Below, one piece after another: positions 25,473 through 32,461 of a stretch of DNA of 40,978 bases (position 1 is its first letter; every line of letters begins with the position of its first letter). The notes under the pieces are model-generated. The model did not search any database. It was not told where the DNA came from and worked only from the letters and a program-made list of their open reading frames with translations. This DNA is from Anaerolinea sp. (lineage in GTDB: Bacteria; Chloroflexota; Anaerolineae; Anaerolineales; Anaerolineaceae), in the NCBI GenBank assembly GCA_029975055.1, contig JARKPU010000053.1, positions 1 through 40,978 on the forward strand, given 5' to 3'. A program made the translations under genes and the position numbers.

Positions 25473-25892
25473 CTATCCTCCGAACAGACCGTAGTTGTGC
25501 CGCAGGAGGTTGAAGAGCATCCACCCCGCAGACGGCACCCATAAGACCAGCGAAATGCCCAGGGCCACCAGCATGGACCGGCGCGTTTTATCGATCGTCC
25601 AGTCTTTGGGGGCGAACAGGTCCAGGTAAGCGATGCGCAGGCCGTTGACCCCGTGGAAAAAGAGGCAGAAGACCAGCGCGATCTCTCCCAGGCCGAAGAT
25701 CGTCGAGCGGTAGACGTTGATCACGTCCACATACAACTGCGGGGCAAAATAGACGAATGAGGTATCGACGATATGGATAGCCAGGAACAATACCACCCCC
25801 AGCCCGGTGATCCTGTGCAGCAAAAAGGCCCAATGACCCTCACGGCCGCGGTAGGCTGCATAACCGGTGAGGGTGGTCTTCATGTACGACAT
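25473..25892 (-). CDS. sdhC: Succinate dehydrogenase cytochrome b-type anchor (SdhC-like)
   Basis: 139 residues with three membrane helices. GHWAFLLHRITGLGVVLFLAIHIVDTSFVYF carries the SdhC signature (HRxTG) and a haem-ligand histidine. CLFFHGVNGLRIAYLDLF repeats the HGxNGxR motif also seen in the SdhD neighbour. The ATG at 25892 has GGAGG five bases upstream. First gene of the operon. Confidence 0.9.
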   Translation of the reverse strand: MSYMKTTLTGYAAYRGREGHWAFLLHRITGLGVVLFLAIHIVDTSFVYFAPQLYVDVINVYRSTIFGLGEIALVFCLFFHGVNGLRIAYLDLFAPKDWTIDKTRRSMLVALGISLVLWVPSAGWMLFNLLRHNYGLFGG

Positions 25893-25923
25893 ACACACCT
25901 CCGATGAAATGGCGACTGGCTTA

Positions 25924-25951
25924 ATTGTATCAATCTTACTCAATTACGCAA
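25924..25951 (-). promoter_or_regulatory. Candidate sdh promoter
   Basis: On the minus strand TTGCGT, a 16-base spacer, then TACAAT, ending about 32 bases before the sdhC start. A moderate sigma70-type match in the correct place. Confidence 0.5.
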
Positions 25952-26047
25952 CTTAAACAGCTTAGGTAAATATTATAGCCTCATCCTTGTGCGGGGGCAA
26001 AGCAAGCCGCCGGGTGCTATAAATTCGGCGGGCAGGGAATTTTCCTC

Positions 26048-26076
26048 TTGACGTTTCAACGGAGTTCAGGTATAAA
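26048..26076 (+). promoter_or_regulatory. Promoter of tRNA-Gly
   Basis: TTGACG, a 17-base spacer and TATAAA, with the predicted start about 14 bases before the tRNA 5' end. Good consensus and spacing. Confidence 0.8.
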
Positions 26077-26096
26077 TACGAGTGTTCGAGCAAGGC

Positions 26097-26169
26097 GCGG
26101 GCGTGGTTCAGTTGGTAGAATGCTTCCTTGCCAAGGAAGAGGTCGTGGGTTCGAGTCCCATCGCCCGCT
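26097..26169 (+). tRNA. tRNA-Gly (GCC)
   Basis: A seven-pair acceptor stem (GCGGGCG with CGCCCGC), anticodon loop with GCC between CTTCCTT and AAGGAAG, and a T arm GTGGGTTCGAGTCCCAT. Discriminator is T. The 3' CCA is not encoded. Confidence 0.95.
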
Positions 26170-26174
26170 CAGGA

Positions 26175-26200
26175 GACCGCCAGAAAAGGCGGTCTTTTTA
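26175..26200 (+). terminator. Terminator after tRNA-Gly
   Basis: Arms GACCGCC / GGCGGTC with loop AGAAAA, followed by TTTTT. It closes the tRNA-Gly unit. Confidence 0.85.
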
Positions 26201-26214
26201 TCTGATGCGCACGG

Positions 26215-26243
26215 TTGACAATTCAAAGGGCTTAACGTACAAT
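26215..26243 (+). promoter_or_regulatory. Promoter of tRNA-Cys
   Basis: TTGACA, a 17-base spacer and TACAAT, about 21 bases before the tRNA-Cys 5' end. Near-perfect sigma70-type consensus. Confidence 0.85.
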
Positions 26244-26264
26244 AAGCCCGCGTTCGAAACCCCA

Positions 26265-26335
26265 GGCGACGTGGCCAAGTGGCAAGGCAAGGGTCTGCAA
26301 AACCCTGATCATGGGTTCAAATCCCATCGTCGCCT
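26265..26335 (+). tRNA. tRNA-Cys (GCA)
   Basis: Acceptor stem GGCGACG with CGTCGCC, anticodon stem AGGGT/ACCCT holding loop CTGCAAA (anticodon GCA), and T arm ATGGGTTCAAATCCCAT. The 3' CCA is not encoded. Unlike tRNA-Gly no terminator follows: a protein gene starts two bases after its 3' end. Confidence 0.95.
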
Positions 26336-26337
26336 CT

Positions 26338-26694
26338 ATGGCCAGGTTCTATTGGCGAGAGACGAAGGGAGCCATCGGCCCGCCGTTTTTCACCCGGTTG
26401 GGATGTTCTTTACTTGTATGCTTTTTGATGATGGGTGTTGTGGGGGGAGTTCTGGCCTGGTTGTATTACCAATCGGCCATTTATAGCTTTTTAGGTAATG
26501 ATGCAGAGACTTCCAAAAGAATAGAGCAGCTGTTCAATATTGTGCTAGGTTATTCGCCGCTGCTCGTTTTTATGGCATCCGTATTCGCCTTTTTTGAATC
26601 GGCTGATTTCTTGATCTGGTTGAAGCTGCCACTCTTTCCGCCACAACCCACAGCCCAACCTGATCCGCATAGTGCTTTCAAGCCAGAGAGGTGA
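26338..26694 (+). CDS. Hypothetical two-helix membrane protein next to tRNA-Cys
   Basis: 118 residues with two predicted membrane helices (about 20-44 and 72-94) separated by a polar loop, and a Pro-rich C-terminus. I do not recognise the family. The ATG at 26338 lies two bases after the mature tRNA-Cys end, so there is no Shine-Dalgarno site; the message would be leaderless after tRNA 3' processing. The next gene follows within three bases, indicating co-transcription. The coding character is supported by the length and the clean hydrophobic pattern. Confidence 0.65.
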   Translation: MARFYWRETKGAIGPPFFTRLGCSLLVCFLMMGVVGGVLAWLYYQSAIYSFLGNDAETSKRIEQLFNIVLGYSPLLVFMASVFAFFESADFLIWLKLPLFPPQPTAQPDPHSAFKPER

Positions 26695-26696
26695 CC

Positions 26697-27131
26697 ATGG
26701 ATACCTACCTGCCGCTCCCTGATGCCGCAAAGGCTCTCCACGTTGACCAATCCGTGTTATTAAAGCTGATCAAATCCGGTAGAATTAAAGCAGCGATGCT
26801 TTCTACTGGAGTTTATCTCGTGAATCAGGAAGTACTTTCCATGCCGCTTAGCAAAGAGGACACGCCCGAATATCAGGCAGTTTCTCACCTGAGGGGGGTT
26901 GGTATTGGGATTCGCCAGGCCGCTATAAAATATAACGTGGCTCAGCAAACTATAAGCAGGTGGGTGGATAAAGGTTTTATCCGCCGCTTAAGCGGTGAAA
27001 CGATCCGCGGGCAACGGGTGATGATTGATGAGGCCGATATGGCCTATTGTTCAGCTGTATATCACTCCAACCCAGGCCAGGGGAAATCTATTTTTAACCC
27101 GGATGGGACACCTTACAAAAAAGCAAACTAG
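26697..27131 (+). CDS. DNA-binding protein with two helix-turn-helix units
   Basis: 144 residues. The N-terminal LPDAAKALHVDQSVLLKLIKSG is an excisionase/MerR-like HTH; a second unit, IRQAAIKYNVAQQTISRWVDKGFI, begins near residue 73. Proteins with this arrangement act as transcription regulators or directionality factors in mobile elements. A GAGGTG ribosome site precedes the ATG at 26697; a GTG six bases earlier is less likely. A terminator follows directly. Confidence 0.72.
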   Translation: MDTYLPLPDAAKALHVDQSVLLKLIKSGRIKAAMLSTGVYLVNQEVLSMPLSKEDTPEYQAVSHLRGVGIGIRQAAIKYNVAQQTISRWVDKGFIRRLSGETIRGQRVMIDEADMAYCSAVYHSNPGQGKSIFNPDGTPYKKAN

Positions 27132-27154
27132 GGCCGAAAGGCCCATTTTTTTTA
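27131..27154 (+). terminator. Rho-independent terminator
   Basis: GGGCC-GAAA-GGCCC followed by A and a run of eight T. Strong; it starts at the stop codon of the HTH gene. Confidence 0.93.
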
Positions 27155-27176
27155 GATTAATGTAACAATTGTCTTA

Positions 27177-27205
27177 TTGACAACTTGTGACACTCTCGCT
27201 ATACT
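27177..27205 (+). promoter_or_regulatory. Strong sigma70 promoter for the partition/replication gene block
   Basis: TTGACA at 27177-27182, 17 bases, TATACT at 27200-27205: a near-perfect vegetative promoter placed right after a terminator. The predicted start is about 20 bases before the next ribosome site. It probably drives at least the 27234-28896 genes. Confidence 0.88.
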
Positions 27206-27233
27206 AAGGGCATCCCGTTTTTCAGGAGATGCC

Positions 27234-27458
27234 ATGCCGAATAAACCACGTTTGCCAGTCTGCCCGGATATGCCATCCATGGTCCTGGCATCCGGGTCGG
27301 CTGCCCTTGAGCAGCTGCCCGCCCAGGACGCAGCCGTTATCGCCCGCGTGCGGGCATCGTTGCAATCTAAAATCCCCAGGCTGGGTGCTCAATCGAGTCT
27401 TGAGTTAATCACGGCCCTGGGGATTTATCTCGCTCAAATGCAAGACCGGCCCAGGTGA
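27234..27458 (+). CDS. Hypothetical small protein
   Basis: 74 residues, soluble, with no motif I recognise. AGGAGAT lies just before the ATG at 27234 and the promoter is immediately upstream, so it is the first gene of the block. A longer in-frame reading from 27177 would start inside the promoter and is rejected. Confidence 0.65.
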   Translation: MPNKPRLPVCPDMPSMVLASGSAALEQLPAQDAAVIARVRASLQSKIPRLGAQSSLELITALGIYLAQMQDRPR

Positions 27459-27472
27459 GAGCTGAGCCGGTC
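27444..27472 (+). repeat. Intercistronic stem-loop 1
   Basis: Arms GACCGGC / GCCGGTC span the stop codon of the preceding gene and end two bases before the AGGAGGG ribosome site of the next one. The core GACCGG/CCGGTC is shared with a second stem-loop after that next gene. Confidence 0.5.
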
Positions 27473-27482
27473 AGGAGGGTCT

Positions 27483-27854
27483 ATGTTGCGGAGCGCTTTG
27501 TACACCGATTCTATCACATCTGCTGCCGCCAGGTTCTACAATCTCCAAAAATCCGAACGTGGCGGCGATCTGCTCAACCAGCTGGCACCGGTGGGTATGG
27601 TGGTGCGGGATCTGCTCGCTGCCATCGGTCTGCCGGAAAATGCCATTGTTATGGTGATGGGGGTCCGTGACGCTTACGAATTGGGCGTCATGGGGTCCGG
27701 CGTCGATCATCCTATGCCTTGCGCGTTGTGCGGCAGTGAGGCCACCGGCATTGTCGAGTTCGGCACCGGCCCGCGAGCGGCCTGTGAAGCCTGCATCGCC
27801 GACCTGCATGAGCAATGGGTATACCTAACCTTCCCGGTAGAGGTGCCATTCTAA
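27483..27854 (+). CDS. Hypothetical protein with zinc-ribbon-like cysteines
   Basis: 123 residues. The C-terminal part has CALC and, 19 residues on, CEAC, an arrangement that commonly binds zinc. The N-terminal half is helical with no recognised motif. AGGAGGG precedes ATG 27483. It lies between two stem-loops with similar arms. Confidence 0.68.
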   Translation: MLRSALYTDSITSAAARFYNLQKSERGGDLLNQLAPVGMVVRDLLAAIGLPENAIVMVMGVRDAYELGVMGSGVDHPMPCALCGSEATGIVEFGTGPRAACEACIADLHEQWVYLTFPVEVPF

Positions 27855-27862
27855 CTCTGACG

Positions 27863-27904
27863 GGCGGGACCGGTCGGGCAGCCGCGAGCCCAGCCGGTCC
27901 CGCC
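27863..27904 (+). repeat. Intercistronic stem-loop 2
   Basis: Perfect 11-base arms GGCGGGACCGG / CCGGTCCCGCC enclosing a smaller GGGC...GCCC hairpin. No T-run follows, so it is more likely an mRNA stability or processing element than a terminator. Confidence 0.6.
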
Positions 27905-27920
27905 ATTACAACGAGGGGCC

Positions 27921-28160
27921 ATGTACAAAAAACATGTAACCACATCCGAGGTCGTTAAGCCGGATACAAAAGCACTCGCAGGACCTTACGGCGAGTGGTA
28001 CGCAAATTACTACAACCGGTATTACATGACCGCTAAACCGCTGGACGGCAGCCTCATGTCGAAGCTGAAACGGATATACCAATCACACGACCTGAAAGAC
28101 CTCAAGGATCGCAGCGCTCGCTACGATCCAATCAACCAGGTATTTGTCCTTCCCGAGTAA
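27921..28160 (+). CDS. Hypothetical small basic protein
   Basis: 79 residues rich in Tyr and Lys (YGEWYANYYNRYYM), no recognised family. GAGGGG precedes ATG 27921. The stop is five bases before parA, so the pair is probably co-translated. Confidence 0.62.
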   Translation: MYKKHVTTSEVVKPDTKALAGPYGEWYANYYNRYYMTAKPLDGSLMSKLKRIYQSHDLKDLKDRSARYDPINQVFVLPE

Positions 28161-28164
28161 CCAC

Positions 28165-28896
28165 ATGATCCTCACCATCGCTAACCAAAAGGGTGGCGTC
28201 GCCAAAACCACCACAGCCGTAACCCTGGCTCACGGCCTGGCGCTCAGAGAGCGCCGCGTGCTGCTTATCGACCTGGACCCACAGGGGAACGCCAGCTCCG
28301 CGCTTGGCCTTGATCCGGCAGGCGATCTGTATCACTGGCTAACCAACGGGAGCGGCAAGATCACGCCTGCAAGGCCTTATCTAGACTTGATCCGGTCCGA
28401 CAAGAGTTCGGCTAACCTGGAGTACGTCCTCCAGTCGAGGCGCTTTGCCGAATATGCCCTGTCAGACCGGCTCGATGGTCATGGATGGGATTACGTGATT
28501 ATCGACTGCGCCCCATCCATTGACGTGCTGCAGATCGCCGCGATCATGGCTGCAGATCTGATGCTCATCCCGACAACCATGACGCAGCTCAGCCTGGAGG
28601 GCATGACCCAGGTTGTGGCCACCCTGGCCCAACTGCAATGCCGCGGCTCTCACTGCCACATCACCGGCATCCTGCCAACGCGCTACGAACGCGCCAAGCG
28701 CGATCAGGTTGAACAGCTGCTAAACCTGGCCGCCAGCGACTTCGGCCAGCGCCTTTGGGCTCCGGTGCCGACCGATGCAAACGTAGATCGCAGCCACCGC
28801 GCAGGTCAAACCCTGTACGAATATGCTCCGCGCTGCCGTGCTCTTGTTGGCGGATACATCCCGGCGGTGGACCGTCTGGTTGAGGTGGGAGGATGA
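28165..28896 (+). CDS. parA: ParA-family partition ATPase
   Basis: 243 residues. The deviant Walker A motif KGGVAKTTT is at residues 9-17, with signature lysine K9. LLIDLDPQGNASSAL is the switch I/Walker A' region, and YVIIDCAPSIDVLQIAA carries Walker B. ParA proteins position plasmids or chromosomal origins along the nucleoid together with a DNA-binding partner. The short N-terminus lacks an HTH domain, as in type Ib ParA, which pair with small ribbon-helix-helix proteins. The ATG at 28165 fits the family start (MILTIANQKGGV). Confidence 0.93.
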   Translation: MILTIANQKGGVAKTTTAVTLAHGLALRERRVLLIDLDPQGNASSALGLDPAGDLYHWLTNGSGKITPARPYLDLIRSDKSSANLEYVLQSRRFAEYALSDRLDGHGWDYVIIDCAPSIDVLQIAAIMAADLMLIPTTMTQLSLEGMTQVVATLAQLQCRGSHCHITGILPTRYERAKRDQVEQLLNLAASDFGQRLWAPVPTDANVDRSHRAGQTLYEYAPRCRALVGGYIPAVDRLVEVGG

Positions 28897-29249
28897 CGCC
28901 GCGCAGGCCGGACCGGATGATCGACTACTCCAACCTGGCGCCAGAGGTCGGTGACGTACTGCGAGACGACCTGGCCCGCCAGGCTCAGCGCCGCATGACC
29001 CGCAAACAGCTACGAGACGCCGCACGGACGAAAGTTACCATCGATTTGCCAGATGACCTCCGGCGGAATCTGGACCAGATAGCAGATCGCCTGAGCGTGC
29101 CGCTCTCGCAGGTGTACCGCTGGCTGCTCCTGCGGGGCCTGGAGGTTACCAGTATCGATGAGCTGGAGGCCTACCGAATATCAAGCCGATCCATGCGCTA
29201 CGAATTTGTATTGTTTCGTGATGACGCCAGCCCTAAACGCCAGCCCTAA
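28893..29249 (+). CDS. Ribbon-helix-helix DNA-binding protein, likely ParA partner
   Basis: 118 residues. The segment RTKVTIDLPDDLRRNLDQIADRLSVPLSQVYRWLLLRGLE has the beta-strand plus two-helix pattern of CopG/ParG-type RHH proteins. The gene overlaps parA by 4 bases (ATGA). Type Ib partition systems use such a protein as centromere-binding adaptor and autorepressor. The repeats right after and within its 3' end are the natural candidate sites. Confidence 0.82.
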   Translation: MTPRRPDRMIDYSNLAPEVGDVLRDDLARQAQRRMTRKQLRDAARTKVTIDLPDDLRRNLDQIADRLSVPLSQVYRWLLLRGLEVTSIDELEAYRISSRSMRYEFVLFRDDASPKRQP

Positions 29250-29321
29250 ACGCCAGCGTTGGCGCCAGCGTTTAGGGCTGGCGTTGTCGCCAGCGTTGAC
29301 GCCAGCGCTTGAAGCGCCAGG
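29225..29321 (+). repeat. Cluster of CGCCAGC repeats, candidate centromere/operator
   Basis: CGCCAGC or a one-base variant begins at 29225, 29238, 29251, 29263, 29288, 29300 and 29315; an inverted copy lies at 29277-29283. Most spacings are 12-13 bases. A larger inverted repeat with arms GCCAGCCCTAAACG / CGTTTAGGGCTGGC is nested inside. The array begins inside the end of the RHH gene and fills most of the space before the next gene. RHH partners of ParA bind short tandem repeats of this kind. Confidence 0.75.
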
Positions 29322-29386
29322 AAGCTCTAGGACAAAATTTCACCAGGGGGTGGCTATGTTGATACCCCAAAACGATCAGGAGGGTT

Positions 29387-30310
29387 ATGGAGCGTAAAAA
29401 CGACCAGGTTCGCGACCAATACAAACAAGCTCTACTTGAGCTGATCGGGGGCAGGGTCGTTGCCTATTACCCGATGCTGGCCCGGCGGATAGGCGGCGTC
29501 AAGGCTGCCGTCATGCTCTCTCAGCTGCTCTATTGGATGGGCGATAAGACCGTCCGCGAGCGCGATGGTCACTGGATTTACAAATCCGTTGAGCAGATGG
29601 AAGAGGAAACCGGTTTGACGACTTTGGAGCAGCAGACGGCCAGGAAGGTACTCACGAGGTACGGCATCATCAATGCCGAATTGAGAGGGGTGCCACGGAT
29701 ATGGCGTTACCAGGTGCTCATGGACCGCCTGGCAGAAATTCTGCTCTCAATTGGCGAGCACCACCATTCTGCAGGAATCCCATTGAATGGGAAACCCATT
29801 GAATGGGAAACCCATTCAATGGGAAACCCGCACAACATTGTCGAGGAAACCCACACAACATTGTGTGGCAAACCCACACAACTTAATAGGAATATAGAGA
29901 TTACAGAATCTATATTACCTACACAGATTACCACCACCACCACCCGGCCAGCACCGCAAGATACGGCAATGCCCCAGCTGGCACCGCCGGAATTGGTGGT
30001 GGTGGTCTGGGATGCTGCTGCTGCCCGTTTGCGAGACATCGGCATTTGGGAGGACCGGATAAGCGATTACATCACCATGGCGCAGGCCTCCGGCTGGGAT
30101 GAGCCCGGCCTGATCGGCCTGGTGGATAGACTGATTGAGCAGGAGGGCCGCGAGCGGGCCTGCCGCTTGCTTAAGTATCGCATTACGCACGAGACACCAA
30201 GGCTAAGTGGCTACACGCAATCATTATCCGAGTCTATGCTGATCTGCCCTACCTGCCACTCCCGCCCATGCCTGTGCGAGGATAGCGATGACCTGGAGGA
30301 TGGTCTATGA
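29387..30310 (+). CDS. Putative replication initiator (wHTH, DnaD/RepA_N-like)
   Basis: 307 residues. The N-terminal AYYPMLARRIGGVKAAVMLSQLLYWM ... IYKSVEQMEEETGLTTLEQQTARKVLTRYGII is the winged-helix pattern seen in phage and plasmid replisome organisers. A low-complexity middle (about 130-205) contains DNA-level repeats, and a helical region (about 210-275) is followed by CPTCHSRPCLC, a possible zinc knuckle. AGGAGGG precedes ATG 29387. Initiation of replication is inferred from the fold and the repeats; a transcription regulator is the alternative. Confidence 0.65.
   Translation: MERKNDQVRDQYKQALLELIGGRVVAYYPMLARRIGGVKAAVMLSQLLYWMGDKTVRERDGHWIYKSVEQMEEETGLTTLEQQTARKVLTRYGIINAELRGVPRIWRYQVLMDRLAEILLSIGEHHHSAGIPLNGKPIEWETHSMGNPHNIVEETHTTLCGKPTQLNRNIEITESILPTQITTTTTRPAPQDTAMPQLAPPELVVVVWDAAAARLRDIGIWEDRISDYITMAQASGWDEPGLIGLVDRLIEQEGRERACRLLKYRITHETPRLSGYTQSLSESMLICPTCHSRPCLCEDSDDLEDGL
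29779..29882 (+). repeat. Iteron-like repeats inside the putative initiator gene
   Basis: CCCATTGAATGGG or CCCATTCAATGGG (near-palindromes) start at 29779, 29795 and 29811, a 16-base period. They are followed by AAACCC-led units at 29824, 29847 and 29870, a 23-base period, one containing the palindrome CCACACAACATTGTGTGG. Neither period is a multiple of three, so each copy is read in a different frame; the conservation is at DNA level. Confidence 0.8.
29883..29935. other. A+T-rich stretch with inverted repeat, possible unwinding element
   Basis: Directly after the iterons, A+T content rises sharply in a G+C-rich context, with arms AATATAGA (29891-29898) and TCTATATT (29909-29916). Such a stretch beside iterons is what a replication origin would need, but no DnaA box is evident. 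Confidence 0.4.
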
Positions 30311-30549
30311 GCGTGCTCTCGCCAGTGGACCAGCAACTCATTTCGGAGGCCCTGGAACGTGGCGGGGCGCGCGTGAGGTTCAACGACCTGGTAGACGAGG
30401 TCGGTATGAGCTACCGTCACACCCTCCGCCGGGCCCATTACCTCGAACGACTCGGCTGCATGTGCCTTGAGCGTTCAGGTGGCCGTGGCAGGCCTCTCAA
30501 TATCTGTTGTGTCTGTCTCTTGACCGATGCATGCAAGGATACTCCGTGA
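30307..30549 (+). CDS. Small winged-helix DNA-binding protein
   Basis: 80 residues. VRFNDLVDEVGMSYRHTLRRAHYLERLGCMCLERSGGRGRP reads as a winged HTH of the MarR/ArsR-like size class, ending in a Cys-rich tail (CCVCLLTDAC). ATG overlaps the upstream TGA by 4 bases. A regulator or replication helper is possible. Confidence 0.68.
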   Translation: MSVLSPVDQQLISEALERGGARVRFNDLVDEVGMSYRHTLRRAHYLERLGCMCLERSGGRGRPLNICCVCLLTDACKDTP

Positions 30550-30628
30550 TCCCGCGATACAGCCAACGCCCGCCCGCGATAGGGGTACCTGTTCTGCCGG
30601 GTACGCAACGACAAACAGCAAACCGCAA

Positions 30629-30796
30629 ATGAACCAAAACCTTTCCGCCATGCTTGGATGCCTGATCTGTATCATACCTTTCGTGCTGGGCTGGATCATT
30701 GGGATCCGTTTTAATCGCCGGGTGGCTCAATATGGACTGCTAGGCGCCTTGCTGCCCGGATTTATTCGAACGTTTTTGGAGCGTTACCATGAATGA
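30629..30796 (+). CDS. Hypothetical small membrane protein
   Basis: 55 residues with one clear membrane helix (CLICIIPFVLGWIIGI) and a second weakly hydrophobic segment, ending in a basic/acidic tail. The ATG at 30629 lacks a ribosome site; a longer frame from 30527 is possible but its first 34 residues look non-coding. The stop overlaps the next start. Confidence 0.5.
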   Translation: MNQNLSAMLGCLICIIPFVLGWIIGIRFNRRVAQYGLLGALLPGFIRTFLERYHE

Positions 30797-31010
30797 GCCC
30801 TCGCAATTCCTAACCGATTTTTCGGCCTATATCTCAATCCAGGATGCCGCGGTTATCAAGCTGATCCTCGCTACTCTAGGCGCTCTGGCCCTCTGGGCCT
30901 ATCTCAGCCGGGCACCTGGCAGGCTGACCGCCATAATCCGCAAGGTGTATGCAATTACCCTCATGGCGGTTTATCTGGCGTTCACCGCATACCTGTGGAG
31001 CACCCTGTGA
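30789..31010 (+). CDS. Hypothetical two-helix membrane protein
   Basis: 73 residues with two membrane helices (about 22-40 and 53-71). GGAGCG precedes ATG 30789, which lies inside the end of the previous gene; the stop overlaps the GTG of the glycosyltransferase. Tight packing indicates one operon. No family recognised. Confidence 0.62.
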   Translation: MNEPSQFLTDFSAYISIQDAAVIKLILATLGALALWAYLSRAPGRLTAIIRKVYAITLMAVYLAFTAYLWSTL

Positions 31011-32461
31011 AGCGCGAAACGTTTTGGCTTTGTCTGATCTTCGAGGTGGCGATCATTCTGCGCCTGTTCTGGTTGGGGTCTACCGCTTTCTGGTACGATG
31101 AATCCTTCTCTTACCTGGTCGCCCGCCTGCCCATCGACCGGCTGATCGGCGCCACTCTGGGCGATGTACACCCGCCGCTTTACTACATCCTGGCCTCGCC
31201 GTTCGCGAGGCTACCCTGGCAACCGGCTGGTCTCCGTCTGTTCTCGGTGCTCTGCTCGCTGGCCGGGCTCTGGGTGCTCTGGCTCATTACAGGCCGCCTG
31301 AAGCTATCCACACTCACCCGCTACATCGCGCTCGGCGTTATGGCGATCTGGCCCACTCAGCTCTACTATGCCCAGGAAGGCCGCATGTATGCTCTCATGC
31401 AGCTGCTTATCCTCGCCCTTTGGCTGGCCGTTCTGGACCGCCGCTGGGTGCTTTGCGGGGTGCTGGCCCTGGCCGCCATGTACACGCACAATTACGCCGC
31501 TTTTTACGTTGGGATCCTGGCCTTGGCCGCCCTGGGCCCGGAGATGCTCCGCGGGCGCGATTTTTACTCGCACAAATTCACCTGGCCAAAACCTCATGAG
31601 GGCTCACCCGAATTTGTACTAATCGCGTTCGGCGCCGCGTATCTGTTATTCGCTCCGTGGGCTTTATCGGTCTTCATTGTCCAGATACCCGCGATACAAA
31701 ACTACTGGCTCGACTTGATGACACCGGGTACCGCGTTATTAAACACCGCCAACTTGCTGGTGACCATGCAGGGATCAGGCATCACCGACCCGCCCGGGGT
31801 AATCCTCATGGCCGTGGCCGTTCCGGTCCTGGCCTGGCACGCTCTGAATAACAAAAAGTTCACCCTCTTTATGCTCGCTTTCATCCCCATGCTTACCCTG
31901 GCGGCTATCTCGCTGATCTGGAAGCCGGTTTATCTCAATCGCGGATTTTTCCCCAGCCTGCCCGCCGTTTATATCCTCCTGGCGGATTGGTTTGTTCGCG
32001 CCTCCAGGCCTCGCCGCTGGTTCGCACTCGGCCTGGTCGTGCCCGCCCTCCTCAGCTCCTACCTGGTCTGGATGAGCTCTCAGGTAAACGGGGTGAGGAC
32101 CATGAGCGTGAATTACGCCAAGGGGGCATCAGTCCTCCGTAACCTGCCGGTGGTGCACCTGGACGACTCAAGCTGGGTCATCTGGTCTGCCGCCCGCCCT
32201 GACCTGCCTCAATACTTGCTCTTAAACACCTGCCCGGAGGAGGCCGGGAGCCTCACGGAGCGCACCAGGCGAGCGCTGGGTATGACCATAACCGACCCAG
32301 CCGCCATCCCACCGGCTCATTACACCGTGGCGGTTGCCAACATATTCTCACCTCAATGCGTGGTTGACCGAAACGCCGCCTATACCGCAGGAGACCAGCC
32401 CGTTTATGAGGCCGATCTCCTTTTCGGTTACCTGGGGGTTTACGAGCATGCAGCGCACTAA
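31007..32461 (+). CDS. GT39-type (dolichyl/polyprenyl-phosphate-mannose) glycosyltransferase
   Basis: 484 residues with about ten membrane helices. The first extracytoplasmic loop has FWYDESFSYLVARLPIDRL and GDVHPPLYYILA, the acidic and His-Pro-Pro-containing motifs of the GT39/ArnT/PMT class that transfers sugars from a polyprenyl-phosphate carrier to proteins or lipids outside the membrane. GGAG lies six bases before GTG 31007, which overlaps the upstream stop. It is unusual cargo for a mobile element; the Thr/Pro-rich exported proteins encoded in the same element are plausible acceptors. Confidence 0.85.
   Translation: MKRETFWLCLIFEVAIILRLFWLGSTAFWYDESFSYLVARLPIDRLIGATLGDVHPPLYYILASPFARLPWQPAGLRLFSVLCSLAGLWVLWLITGRLKLSTLTRYIALGVMAIWPTQLYYAQEGRMYALMQLLILALWLAVLDRRWVLCGVLALAAMYTHNYAAFYVGILALAALGPEMLRGRDFYSHKFTWPKPHEGSPEFVLIAFGAAYLLFAPWALSVFIVQIPAIQNYWLDLMTPGTALLNTANLLVTMQGSGITDPPGVILMAVAVPVLAWHALNNKKFTLFMLAFIPMLTLAAISLIWKPVYLNRGFFPSLPAVYILLADWFVRASRPRRWFALGLVVPALLSSYLVWMSSQVNGVRTMSVNYAKGASVLRNLPVVHLDDSSWVIWSAARPDLPQYLLLNTCPEEAGSLTERTRRALGMTITDPAAIPPAHYTVAVANIFSPQCVVDRNAAYTAGDQPVYEADLLFGYLGVYEHAAH

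Noticed and set aside
29225..29321. Repeat array considered as CRISPR
   Set aside because: Units are 7 bases at 12-13 base spacing without unique spacers of regular length, and no cas gene is nearby.
29779..29882. Peptide repeat in the initiator
   Set aside because: The 16- and 23-base periods are not multiples of three, so no repeated peptide results; the repeat is in the DNA.
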